From positions 190,750 through 254,749 of the forward strand of contig CBFHAI010000002.1 in NCBI GenBank assembly GCA_965653565.1: a stretch of DNA of 64,000 bases. Direction: 5' to 3'. The position numbers and the translations under genes are program-made. Each line of letters starts with the position of its first letter. Within the stretch, counting starts at the first letter, position 1. The notes below the pieces were generated by a model. That model was not told where the DNA came from, did not search any database, and saw only the letters and a list, made by a program, of their open reading frames with translations. This DNA is from JALCLA01 sp965653565. GTDB lineage: Bacteria; Pseudomonadota; Gammaproteobacteria; Xanthomonadales; Xanthomonadaceae. Below, piece after piece: positions 35,631 through 45,104 of the stretch.

Positions 35631-36503
35631 TCATTCCATCGCGGGTTTCGCCGCACCGGCAGGCTCGTCAATTTCGAACAACCAGCGCATGGCGCGCGGA
35701 AATTCTTCGCGCCAGGCTTTTTCGTTGTGCTCGGCGGCAGCGACGATGTTCAGCGTCACCTGCCGTTCGCCGAGGCCTTCGGCGCGCATCAACTCCTGCA
35801 TGCGCGTGACATCGGCCACCGCGTCTTCGCCTTCGGCCGCGCCCATGTAGAGATACACCTTCGCATCGCCCGGCAGATCGACATTGCGCGTGTGGATGAA
35901 AACCTGCGCGGAGATCCAGTACGACGGCGAGAACGCGGCGGCCTTGCCGAACACTTCCGGGTGGCGATGAATCGCGTAGTGCGATGCCAGCCCGCCGAGC
36001 GAGCTGCCGACGATGGCGGTGGTTTCGCGCTGCGGCTGCGTGCGGTAGTTGGCGTCGATGAAAGGCTTGATCCGGTACACCAGATCGTCGAGATACAGAT
36101 CGCCGTCGCCGGCACCCAGTTCGTGATGCGGCCACGCGCTCAATTCGTTGATGCGGCGTTCGCCGCCGTGATCGATGGCCACCGCGACGGCCGCGAAACC
36201 GGTGTCGCGTGCAAGCGCATCGAGCGCTTCATCCACGCCCCACTCGCCGGCGTACGACGTGGCGGCGTCGAACACGTTCTGGCCGTCGTGCAGGTAGATC
36301 ACCGGGTAGCGGCGCGTCGTCGTCGCGTAGTCGGGCGGCAAGTAGATGCGCAGCGTGCGGGGGCGCTGCAGGCCGGGCAGCAGCAGCGGCGGTGTCATCA
36401 CACGCACCGTGGGGCCGGCGGTGGAGACTTTTTCCCCGGCCTGCGCGCAAGTTGCGGCGAGCGCGCAAAGCAACAGGGCCGCCACCACATCGATAGTTCG
36501 CAT
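35631..36503 (-). CDS. Exported esterase of the PF00756 (IroE/Fes-like) type
   Basis: 290 residues. Signal peptide about 1-23, then an alpha/beta-hydrolase domain with YPVIYLHDGQNVFD, IVGSSLGGLASHYAI (GxSxG nucleophile) and a His in AEHNEKAWREEFPRAMRWLF. This pattern is seen in esterase D/IroE-like enzymes and carbohydrate esterases of the same Pfam. Substrate unknown. ATG 36503 gives the signal peptide; the earlier frame does not. Confidence 0.85.
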   Translation of the reverse strand: MRTIDVVAALLLCALAATCAQAGEKVSTAGPTVRVMTPPLLLPGLQRPRTLRIYLPPDYATTTRRYPVIYLHDGQNVFDAATSYAGEWGVDEALDALARDTGFAAVAVAIDHGGERRINELSAWPHHELGAGDGDLYLDDLVYRIKPFIDANYRTQPQRETTAIVGSSLGGLASHYAIHRHPEVFGKAAAFSPSYWISAQVFIHTRNVDLPGDAKVYLYMGAAEGEDAVADVTRMQELMRAEGLGERQVTLNIVAAAEHNEKAWREEFPRAMRWLFEIDEPAGAAKPAME

Positions 36504-36552
36504 TGTTATCGTTCCAGCGGTCGGCGACCGCGCCGTCGAACTGCGAACGCCG

Positions 36553-37545
<993 letters not shown>

Positions 37546-37590
37546 GGGTGGCAGGTCTTGGGGGTTTGGGGTGGACGGATATAGGGGTTA

Positions 37591-37677
37591 GGGGTGAGTA
37601 GCGAGGGCGCGGTGGCGGATGTTTTCGCGCGCGGATGTTCGACAACACAAGTGCATAGCGCCCTCGCTACTCATCCC
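37591..37677. repeat. Long inverted repeat between trxC and the LLM gene
   Basis: GGGGTGAGTAGCGAGGGCGC at 37591-37610 pairs with GCGCCCTCGCTACTCATCCC at 37658-37677 (19 of 20 positions complementary) around a 47-bp loop. The inner arm end touches the trxC stop codon. It could be a dispersed palindromic element or act as a transcription terminator. Confidence 0.7.
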
Positions 37678-38120
37678 TATCCCCGCATCTGCCCCTGCAC
37701 CCACGCAACGATCTGTTCCGCACTCATCGCACCCGATTGCCGGGCGATTTCCTTGCCGCCATGAAACAGCACCATCGTCGGAATACTGCGGATGTTGTAG
37801 CGCGCACCGAGGGCCGGTTCGGCTTCGGTGTCGACTTTCGCGAGACGTACGAACGGTTCCAGGCGCGCGGCGGCGGCTTCGAATTGCGGGGCCATCGCGC
37901 GGCAGGGGCCGCACCACGGGGCCCAGAAGTCGACCACCAGCGGTAGTTCGCTGCGGCTGGCGTGGCGGTCGAAATCGGCGGCGGTGAGCGCGACGGGTTT
38001 GCCGGCGAACAGCGCTTCGTGGCAGCGGCCGCAGCGCGGCGATTCGGTGAGCCGCGCGCGCGACAGGCGGTTGAGCGCGGCGCAGTGCGGGCAGGCCAGT
38101 TGCAGGGTTTCGGCGTTCAT
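37677..38120 (-). CDS. trxC: Thioredoxin 2 (zinc-finger thioredoxin)
   Basis: 147 residues, the TrxC length. N-terminal zinc motif CPHC (10, 13) and CGRC (30, 33), then a thioredoxin fold with the active site WCGPC (Cys70, Cys73) and the cis-Pro loop IRSIPTMVLFHGG. A cytoplasmic dithiol reductase and, in the family, an oxidative-stress thioredoxin. Divergent from the RND operon; the katE gene further right may share a stress context. Confidence 0.95.
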   Translation of the reverse strand: MNAETLQLACPHCAALNRLSRARLTESPRCGRCHEALFAGKPVALTAADFDRHASRSELPLVVDFWAPWCGPCRAMAPQFEAAAARLEPFVRLAKVDTEAEPALGARYNIRSIPTMVLFHGGKEIARQSGAMSAEQIVAWVQGQMRG

Positions 38121-38562
38121 CGTCGCGGCCTTTCGTGCGCAGCGGCGCGAGGCGCCGCGGTGCGATTCCACCTAGGTTGGTCTGGCAGGGCTTGAACTCA
38201 ACCCGGCGCCGACACCGCCGCAAACTGTCGCCGCATCGATCCGCACTCCGGCCCGGGCGTGGCGTGCGCCGATTCAAGCCGGCGCGCCGCGGCGGCACAA
38301 CGATCGCGCCGCACCCTACGCGGCCTGGCCATCCGGCCAAGCCTGCCCGGTACGAATCCTGCTTTTGCAGACCCTCGCTTCTTGCAGAACCCCCGACCCG
38401 AACCTCAGCGCTTCCGGCCCAACCACCCCTTCGCTTCCCCGCAGCATTGCCTCGGCCCGTCGCCAACGCGACTTCTGGCCCATGACGGAAAGCGAATGAT
38501 CGTTCACTCTGGCCGCCAGGCTGCCCCACCCCCTCTTCCATCATCTGAACTTCGGCTCTCAA
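38121..38562. other. 442-bp gene-free region between trxC and the RND operon
   Basis: Very GC-rich and without a convincing coding frame; short frames on both strands are low-complexity. It must hold divergent promoters for trxC and the efflux operon. A palindrome at 38491-38508 is listed separately. Nothing else recognised. Confidence 0.6.
38491..38508. promoter_or_regulatory. Candidate TetR operator upstream of the RND operon
   Basis: AGCGAATGATCGTTCACT is an 18-bp imperfect palindrome (14 of 18 positions symmetric) with a GATC centre and GAA/TTC arms, similar in style to AcrR/TtgR-type operators. It ends 54 bp before the ATG of the operon whose last gene is a TetR regulator. Confidence 0.45.
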
Positions 38563-39753
38563 ATGCCTATTTTTACTAGATTTTCTCTGCTGACAAGCTT
38601 AGCGCTGACCGCCCTGCTCGCTGGCTGCAGCGGCGACGAGGCGGCCGCCCCGAAGACGCCGCCGCCGACGCCGGTCACCGTCGTCACGCTCGCGCCCGAG
38701 CCCGTCGTGTTGACCCGCGAACTGCCCGGCCGGGTACATCCGCTGGTGGTGGCCGAGGTGCGGCCGCAGGTGAGCGGCATCGTCAAGAAAGTGCTGTTCA
38801 CCGAAGGCGGCCGCGTCGACGCGGGGCAGCCGCTGTATCAGCTCGACGACGCCACCTATCTGGCCGACGTCAACAGCAGCAAGGCGCAACTCGCGCGTGC
38901 GCAGGCCACGCTGAAATCGGCGCAGCTCACCGCGGCGCGCTCCGACGAACTGGTGAAGATCGAAGCGATCAGTGCTCAGGATCATGAAAACGCGGTGGCG
39001 GCGCTGCGCCAGGCGGAGGCCGAGGTCGGCATGATGCGCGCCGCGCTCGAACGCGCCAACGTCACCGCCGGCTACGCCCGCATCGTCTCGCCGATCGCCG
39101 GCCGCATCGGCAAGTCGACGGTGACGCAGGGCGCGCTGGTGACGGCGAACCAGGAACAAGCGCTGGCCACCGTGCAGCAGCTCGATCCGATCTATGTCGA
39201 CGTCACCCAATCGAGCGCCGAATGGCTCGATCTGCGCCGCGCACTGGCCAGCGGCGACCTGTCCGACGGCAGCGATGTGCCGGTGTCGATCCTGCTCGAG
39301 GACGGCACGCGCTACGAACACGACGGCAAGCTCGCCTTTTCCGAAGTGACGGTGGATCCGAATACCGGCAGCTACGCGCTGCGCATCGTGGTCGACAATC
39401 CGGCCAACCTGTTGCTGCCCGGCATGTACGTGCGCGCGCTGGTCAGCAATGGCGAACGCGCCGACGGTCTGCTGGTGCCGCAGCCTGGCATCACGCGCGA
39501 TCCGAAAGGCAATGCGATTGCGATGGTGGTGGGCGCCGACGGCAAGGTCGAGCAGCGGACCGTGCAGGTGAGCCAGACCGTCGGCAACCGCTGGCTGGTC
39601 GAAGGCGGCCTGGCGGCCGGCGACAAGGTGATCGTCGAAGGCCTGCAGAAGATCCGCCCCGGCGCCGCCGTGCAGCCGACCGAACGCGCTGCCCAAACCC
39701 CGGCCGCGGCGCCCGCGGCACCGGCGACGGCGCCCGCGCCGCCGGCACGCTGA
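38563..39753 (+). CDS. RND efflux periplasmic adaptor lipoprotein (AcrA/MexA-like)
   Basis: 396 residues. Lipoprotein signal with lipobox LLAGC (acylated Cys22), then the membrane-fusion-protein order: barrel and lipoyl halves (VRPQVSGIVKKVLFTEGGRVDAGQPL; IVSPIAGRIGKSTVTQGALV), a helical hairpin (about 95-160), and a C-terminal membrane-proximal domain (LAAGDKVIVEGLQKIRPG). It links the inner-membrane pump to the outer-membrane channel. A disordered Ala/Pro tail ends the protein. No strong ribosome site precedes the ATG. Confidence 0.94.
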   Translation: MPIFTRFSLLTSLALTALLAGCSGDEAAAPKTPPPTPVTVVTLAPEPVVLTRELPGRVHPLVVAEVRPQVSGIVKKVLFTEGGRVDAGQPLYQLDDATYLADVNSSKAQLARAQATLKSAQLTAARSDELVKIEAISAQDHENAVAALRQAEAEVGMMRAALERANVTAGYARIVSPIAGRIGKSTVTQGALVTANQEQALATVQQLDPIYVDVTQSSAEWLDLRRALASGDLSDGSDVPVSILLEDGTRYEHDGKLAFSEVTVDPNTGSYALRIVVDNPANLLLPGMYVRALVSNGERADGLLVPQPGITRDPKGNAIAMVVGADGKVEQRTVQVSQTVGNRWLVEGGLAAGDKVIVEGLQKIRPGAAVQPTERAAQTPAAAPAAPATAPAPPAR

Positions 39754-39765
39754 GGACACGCCCGC

Positions 39766-42700
39766 ATGGCAAGGTTCTTCATCGATCGACCGATCTTCGC
39801 GTGGGTGATCGCGATCATCATCATGCTGGCCGGCGCGCTGTCGCTCACGCGCCTGCCGATCTCGCGTTATCCCACCATCGCGCCGCCGTCGGTGACGATC
39901 AACGCCACCTACCCCGGCGCCTCGGCGCAGGCGGTCGAGAATTCCGTCACGCAAGTCATCGAGCAGGCGATGACGGGACTCGACGGCATGGACTACATGT
40001 CGTCGACCAGCGACTCGAACGGCTCGGTGTCGGTGAGCATCACTTTCAAGACCGGCACCGATCCCGACATCGCGCAGGTGCAGGTGCAGAACAAGTTGCA
40101 GGTCGCCAACGCGCTGCTGCCGCAGATCGTGCAGCAGCAGGGCATCCGCGTCACCAAGGCCAGCGCCGGCTTTTTGCAGGTGGTCGGCTTCGTGTCGGAA
40201 GACGGCAGCATGTCGCGCCAGGATATTTCCGACTACGTGTCGGCCAATGTCGTCGACCCGCTCAGCCGCGTCGCCGGCGTCGGCGGCGTGCAGGTGTTCG
40301 GCGGCAAGTATGCGATGCGCATCTGGCTCGATCCGGGCAAGCTCAATACCTATCGGCTGGCACCGTCCGACGTGGTGGCGGCGATCCGCGCGCAGAACGC
40401 GCAGGTCGCGGTCGGCCAGCTCGGCGGCACGCCGGCGATCGATGGCCAGGAGATCAACGCCACCATCACCGCGCAGGATCGCCTGCAGACGCCGGACCAG
40501 TTCCGCGCGATTCTGCTGCGCACCGAGCCGGATGGCTCGACGCTGCGGCTGGGCGATGTCGCGCGCGTCGAGCTGGGTTCGGAAAACTACTCGGTGATCA
40601 GCCGCTACAACGGCGCGCCGGCGTCGGGCATCGCGATTTCGCTGGCGACCAACGCCAACGCGCTGTCGACGGCCGACGGCGTCGCCGCCCTGCTCGAACA
40701 GCTCAGACCCTCCTTCCCGCCCGGCCTGCGCGCGATGCTGCCGTTCGACACCACGCCGTTCGTGCGGGTGTCGATCAAGGAAGTGGTGAAGACCTTGATC
40801 GAGGCCATCGTGCTGGTGTTCCTCGTCATTTTCCTGTTCCTGCAGAACCTGCGCGCGACGCTGATCCCCACCATCGCGGTGCCGGTGGTGTTGCTCGGCA
40901 CCTTGGGCGTGCTGCTGGCGCTCGGCTTCTCGATCAACATGCTCACCATGTTCGCGATGGTGCTGGCGATCGGCCTGCTGGTCGACGATGCGATCGTGGT
41001 GGTCGAAAACGTCGAACGCGTGATGAGCGAGGAAGGCCTCTCGCCGCTCGAAGCCACGCGCAAATCGATGGACCAGATCACCGGCGCGCTGATCGGCATC
41101 GGCCTGGTGCTGGCCGCGGTGTTCGTGCCTATGGCCTTCCTCGAAGGCTCCACCGGCGTGATCTACCGGCAGTTCACCGCCACCATCGTGTCGGCGATGG
41201 CGTTGTCGGTGCTGGTCGCCATCGTGCTCACGCCGGCCTTGTGCGCGACCATGCTCAAGCCGATCAAGAAGGGCGAACACGTCTCGGAAAAAGGCTTTTT
41301 CGGCTGGTTCAACCGCAAGTTCGACCAGGGCAACCGCAAATATCAGAGCCTGGTCGGCGGCATTCTGGCGCGCAGCGGACGCTTCCTGTTGATCTATCTC
41401 GCGCTGGCCGTGGCGATGGCGTTGCTTTACCTGCGCGTGCCCTCCTCCTTCCTGCCGGACGAAGACCAGGGCGTGCTGTTCACCATCGTGCAGACGCCGG
41501 TCGGCGCGACGCAGCAGCGCACGCAGCGCGTGATGGAACAGGTCGAAAAATATTATCTCGACAACGAAGCCGAACACATCGAGTCGGTGTTCGCGGTGCA
41601 GGGTTTCAGCTTCGCCGGCGGCGGCCAGAACAACGGCATGGTGTTCGTGAAGTTGAAGGATTGGGAAGAACGCGAAAGCGAGGACGCCAGCGTCGGCGCG
41701 CTGGTCGGCCGCGCGATGGGCGCTTTCAGCCAGATCCGCGATGCGATGGTGTTCGCGCTGGCGCCCCCGCCGGTGACCGAACTGGGCCAGACCGGCGGTT
41801 TCAATCTGTATCTGAAAGACAACGCCGGCAATGGCCACGAGGCCTTGATCGCGGCGCGCAATCAACTGCTCGGCGCCGCCTCGCAAAGCAAGCTGCTCAC
41901 CGGCGTGCGTCCGAACGGCCAGGAAGACACGCCGCAATTCCGTCTCGACATCGACACCGAAAAAGCCGGTGCGCTCGGCGTGCCGGTGGAGACGATCAAC
42001 AACACGCTCACCATCGCCTGGGGCGGGCAGTACATCGACGATTTCATCGATCGCAACCGTGTCAAGCGCGTCTACGTGCAATCGGATGCACCGTTCCGCA
42101 TGGTGCCGGAAGATTTCGACAAGTGGTACGTGCGCAATACCGCGGGCGGAATGGTGCCGTTCTCGGCCTTCGCGACCTCGCACTGGACTTACGGCTCGCC
42201 GCGCCTGGAGCGATACAACGGCGTGCCGGCGGTGAACATCACCGGCACCACCGCGACCGGCGTGAGTTCGGGCGATGCGATGGCGGAAATGGAACGTCTG
42301 GCGGCCGATCTGCCGCCGGGTTTCGGCATCGAGTGGAGCGGACAGTCGTATCAGGAACGCGTGGCGAATTCGCAGACGCCGATGCTGTACGCGCTGTCGA
42401 TCCTGATCGTGTTCCTGTGCCTGGCCGCGCTGTACGAAAGCTGGTCGATTCCGACCTCGGTGCTGATGGTGGTGCCGCTCGGCATCCTCGGCACGGTGTT
42501 GTTCACCTGGATGCGCGGGCTCGAACGCGATGTGTATTTCCAGGTCGGCATGCTCACCACGGTCGGGCTGTCGAGCAAGAACGCGGTGCTCATCATCGAG
42601 TTCGCCAAGGCCAATGTCGAACAGGGCATGGGACTGATCGAAGGCACGCTGGCGGCGATCGGCGATCGCTTGCGGCCGATCCTGATGACCTCGATCGCCT

Positions 42701-42930
42701 TCGGCTTCGGCGTGCTGCCGCTCGCGATCGCGACCGGCGCCGGCTCGGGCGCGCAGCGCGCGATCGGCACCGGCGTGGTCGGCGGCATGCTGTTCGGCAC
42801 CTTCCTCGGCCTGTTCTTCATTCCGTTGTTCTTCGTCGCGGTGCGCAAGCTGACGATGCGAAAACAGCTCAAACGCGAGCGCCAGGCCACGCCTGCCGCG
42901 GCCATCGGCGGAGGCCCGACGCATGACTAA
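39766..42930 (+). CDS. RND multidrug efflux pump (AcrB/MexB-like, HAE1)
   Basis: 1054 residues, normal for HAE1 pumps. It starts MARFFIDRPIFAWVIAIIIM, has twelve predicted TM helices and two large periplasmic loops. The proton-relay residues are all in place: Asp407-Asp408 in GLLVDDAIVVVENVERVM and Lys938 in GLSSKNAVLIIEFAK. It exports hydrophobic or amphiphilic drugs from the periplasm or inner membrane using the proton gradient. Thirteen bases follow the adaptor gene; the 3' end overlaps the channel gene by 8 bp. Substrates cannot be read from sequence. Confidence 0.97.
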   Translation: MARFFIDRPIFAWVIAIIIMLAGALSLTRLPISRYPTIAPPSVTINATYPGASAQAVENSVTQVIEQAMTGLDGMDYMSSTSDSNGSVSVSITFKTGTDPDIAQVQVQNKLQVANALLPQIVQQQGIRVTKASAGFLQVVGFVSEDGSMSRQDISDYVSANVVDPLSRVAGVGGVQVFGGKYAMRIWLDPGKLNTYRLAPSDVVAAIRAQNAQVAVGQLGGTPAIDGQEINATITAQDRLQTPDQFRAILLRTEPDGSTLRLGDVARVELGSENYSVISRYNGAPASGIAISLATNANALSTADGVAALLEQLRPSFPPGLRAMLPFDTTPFVRVSIKEVVKTLIEAIVLVFLVIFLFLQNLRATLIPTIAVPVVLLGTLGVLLALGFSINMLTMFAMVLAIGLLVDDAIVVVENVERVMSEEGLSPLEATRKSMDQITGALIGIGLVLAAVFVPMAFLEGSTGVIYRQFTATIVSAMALSVLVAIVLTPALCATMLKPIKKGEHVSEKGFFGWFNRKFDQGNRKYQSLVGGILARSGRFLLIYLALAVAMALLYLRVPSSFLPDEDQGVLFTIVQTPVGATQQRTQRVMEQVEKYYLDNEAEHIESVFAVQGFSFAGGGQNNGMVFVKLKDWEERESEDASVGALVGRAMGAFSQIRDAMVFALAPPPVTELGQTGGFNLYLKDNAGNGHEALIAARNQLLGAASQSKLLTGVRPNGQEDTPQFRLDIDTEKAGALGVPVETINNTLTIAWGGQYIDDFIDRNRVKRVYVQSDAPFRMVPEDFDKWYVRNTAGGMVPFSAFATSHWTYGSPRLERYNGVPAVNITGTTATGVSSGDAMAEMERLAADLPPGFGIEWSGQSYQERVANSQTPMLYALSILIVFLCLAALYESWSIPTSVLMVVPLGILGTVLFTWMRGLERDVYFQVGMLTTVGLSSKNAVLIIEFAKANVEQGMGLIEGTLAAIGDRLRPILMTSIAFGFGVLPLAIATGAGSGAQRAIGTGVVGGMLFGTFLGLFFIPLFFVAVRKLTMRKQLKRERQATPAAAIGGGPTHD

Positions 42931-44320
42931 GCCCAGCCTCGCCTTCTTCATCGCGCTGGCCTTGTCCGGCTGCGCGACGATGGAACCGCGCCTGCCCGAA
43001 GCCGACGCGAATATTCCGGCGCAGTGGCCGCTGCCGGCGACGACGTCGGCGGATTCCGCCGATGCGGTCGCCGATATCGGCTGGCGCGATTTCTTCGTCG
43101 ACGACAGACTCGACGCGCTGATCGCATTGGCGCTGGAAAACAATCGCGATCTGCGTGTCGCGCTGTTGAACGTCGAACGCGCACGCGGCCAGTACCGCAT
43201 CCGGCGCGCCGATCGCGTGCCATCGGTCGGCGTCGGCGCCAGTCTCGCTCGCACCGGTTCCGACGAGGCGGTGAACAGCAGTTACGAAGTGGCGCTCGGC
43301 ATCACGCAGTTCGAGCTCGATCTGTTCGGCCGCGTGCGCAGCCTGAGCGCGTCGGCGCTGCAGCAATTCTTCGCCACGCAGGCCGCGCAGCGCAGCGCGC
43401 AACTGGCCTTGATCGCGGAAGTGGCGACCACGTACCTGGCGCTGAGCGCCGACCAGGAATTGCAGCGCCTGGCGCAGGCCACGCTGGAAAGCCACGAAGC
43501 CACCTATCGCCTCGCCGAACAGCGGCGCGAACTGGGCGCGGTGTCGGCGCTCGATGTGGCGCAGGCACGCACCGTGGTCGAACGCGCACGCTCGGACGCG
43601 GCGCGTTTCGCGGGACAGGTGGCGCAGGATACGAACGCGCTGGCTCTGCTGATCGGCGCGCCGGTGCCACCCGATCTGCTGCCCGGCGAGTTCGATCCGC
43701 GCGTCAGCGGCCTCGACGAACTGCCGGCCGGCATGCCGTCGGAAGTGCTGCTGCGCCGTCCCGACGTGGTGCAGGCCGAGCACGAATTGCGCGCGGCGAA
43801 TGCCAGTATCGGCGCGGCGCGCGCGGCGTTTTTTCCGTCGATCACGCTCACCGGCAGCGTCGGCACCGCGAGCGACGAACTTTCCGGTTTGTTCGAAAGC
43901 GGCACGCGCAGTTGGAGTTTCCTGCCGCAGATCAACATCCCGATTTTCCAGGGCGGACGTCTGCGCGCCGGCCTGGAGGTGGCGACGGCCGATCGCGATA
44001 TCGCACTCGCACAATACGAAAAAGCGATCCAGTCGGCCTTCCGCGACGTGGCCGACGCGCTCGCGCTGAGCCGCACGCTCGATGCGCAGCGGCAGGCGCA
44101 GGAGGCGCTGGTGGAAGCGGCGGCGCGCGCAGCGGAACTGTCGCAGGCCCGCTACCGCGCGGGGCGTGACAGCTACCTCACGCTGCTCGACGCGCAACGC
44201 ACGCTCGACGCCGCTCGCCAGGCGCTGATCGAGACCCAGTTCGCCGAGCAGGCCAATCGTGTGACGCTGTATCGCGCGCTCGGCGGCGGCTGGGTAGCGG
44301 ACGGCGGCGACGTGCGATGA
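42923..44320 (+). CDS. Outer-membrane efflux channel lipoprotein (OprM/NodT family)
   Basis: 465 residues with a lipoprotein signal (LALSGC, Cys17) and two tandem OEP domains (about 55-255 and 265-460); conserved pieces include WRDFFVDDRLDALIALALENNRDLRVALLNVERARGQYRIRRA, here seen in parts, PSEVLLRRPDVVQAEHELRAANASIGAARAAFFPSI and GGRLRAGLEVA. It forms the trimeric exit duct of the pump. Its 5' end overlaps the pump gene by 8 bp and its 3' end overlaps the TetR gene in ATGA. Confidence 0.95.
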   Translation: MTKPSLAFFIALALSGCATMEPRLPEADANIPAQWPLPATTSADSADAVADIGWRDFFVDDRLDALIALALENNRDLRVALLNVERARGQYRIRRADRVPSVGVGASLARTGSDEAVNSSYEVALGITQFELDLFGRVRSLSASALQQFFATQAAQRSAQLALIAEVATTYLALSADQELQRLAQATLESHEATYRLAEQRRELGAVSALDVAQARTVVERARSDAARFAGQVAQDTNALALLIGAPVPPDLLPGEFDPRVSGLDELPAGMPSEVLLRRPDVVQAEHELRAANASIGAARAAFFPSITLTGSVGTASDELSGLFESGTRSWSFLPQINIPIFQGGRLRAGLEVATADRDIALAQYEKAIQSAFRDVADALALSRTLDAQRQAQEALVEAAARAAELSQARYRAGRDSYLTLLDAQRTLDAARQALIETQFAEQANRVTLYRALGGGWVADGGDVR

Positions 44321-44925
44321 ACGCGCTGCCGAACGTCAAATCGCAGGACCGCACGCGCCGCCAGCGCGACCGCATCCTCGAAGCCGCGCAGCAGTGTTTC
44401 ATCGAACACGGCTTCCACGCTGCCAGCATGGCGAGCATCGCGACGACGGCCAATATGAGCGCCGGCCTGATCTATCGCTATTTCGACAGCAAGAGCGCGA
44501 TCGTGCAGGCGATCATCGCGCGCCAGCTCGACGACAATCGCGCCAACATCGCGAGCCTGCGTTCCGATCCCGATCTGGGCCGCCGCATCCTCGATCTGTT
44601 CGCGCGCTGGCGCACGCGCGATCCGTCCGTCACCAACGCCGCCCTGCTGCTGGAAATGAGCGCGCAGGCGACGCGCGATCCGCAGGTGGCCGCGGCCCTG
44701 GTGCAGGCCGACCGGATCACCGGGGCCGAGTTCATCGCCTGGCTGCGCGAGCGGGCGCAGCAGGCCGGCAAACAGCCCGACGACCGCGATCTGCGTGCCC
44801 GCGCCCTGGTGCTGAAAGCCTTCATCGAAGGCCTCGCGGTGCGTGCGGTGCGCGAACCGGATTTCGATGCGTCGGTGGCGCAGGCCGCGGTCGAATTGCT
44901 GCTGCCGCTGCTGACCTTCGACTGA
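44317..44925 (+). CDS. TetR-family repressor of the RND operon
   Basis: 202 residues. N-terminal TetR HTH (about 12-60: RDRILEAAQQCFIEHGFHAASMASIATTANMSAGLIYRYFDSK, here split) followed by an all-helical ligand domain. It is the last gene of the efflux operon (ATGA overlap), so it probably represses its own operon and is released by a pump substrate. Placement at the 3' end rather than divergent is unusual for AcrR-type repressors, but occurs. Confidence 0.93.
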   Translation: MNALPNVKSQDRTRRQRDRILEAAQQCFIEHGFHAASMASIATTANMSAGLIYRYFDSKSAIVQAIIARQLDDNRANIASLRSDPDLGRRILDLFARWRTRDPSVTNAALLLEMSAQATRDPQVAAALVQADRITGAEFIAWLRERAQQAGKQPDDRDLRARALVLKAFIEGLAVRAVREPDFDASVAQAAVELLLPLLTFD

Positions 44926-44965
44926 GCCGGCTCGACAACACCGCGTACTGGGCGTTGAGATCAAG

Positions 44966-45093
44966 AGAAGGACACAGAGGACGCGGAGATTGAGAAGAGA
45001 GGAAGCAGAGAAAAGCAATCCGCGGGAAGAACAATCCTGTTAAAAAATCTCTGCGTCCTCTCTGCTTTTCCTCTGCGACCTCTGTGTCCTTCT
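44966..45093. repeat. Intergenic palindromic repeat of the GGACACAGAGG type
   Basis: AGAAGGACACAGAGG (44966-44980) is perfectly complementary to CCTCTGTGTCCTTCT (45079-45093), and the 98 bp between contain further inverted and direct copies of the words GAGGACGC-GAGA and AAAAGCAGAGAGG. Located between two convergent genes (TetR and hybrid kinase). Such repeats are dispersed in many gammaproteobacterial genomes; it may also stop transcription. Confidence 0.7.
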
Positions 45094-45104
45094 TTTGGCT
45101 CCAA

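Noticed and set aside
38316..38507. 63-residue minus-strand frame in the trxC/RND intergenic region
   Set aside because: No ribosome site or recognisable domain; possibly part of a dispersed repeat.
38599..43254. Very long open frame on the minus strand across the RND operon
   Set aside because: It is antisense to the adaptor, pump and channel genes, which have full family motifs; the His/Asp/Arg-rich translation is a GC-codon artefact.
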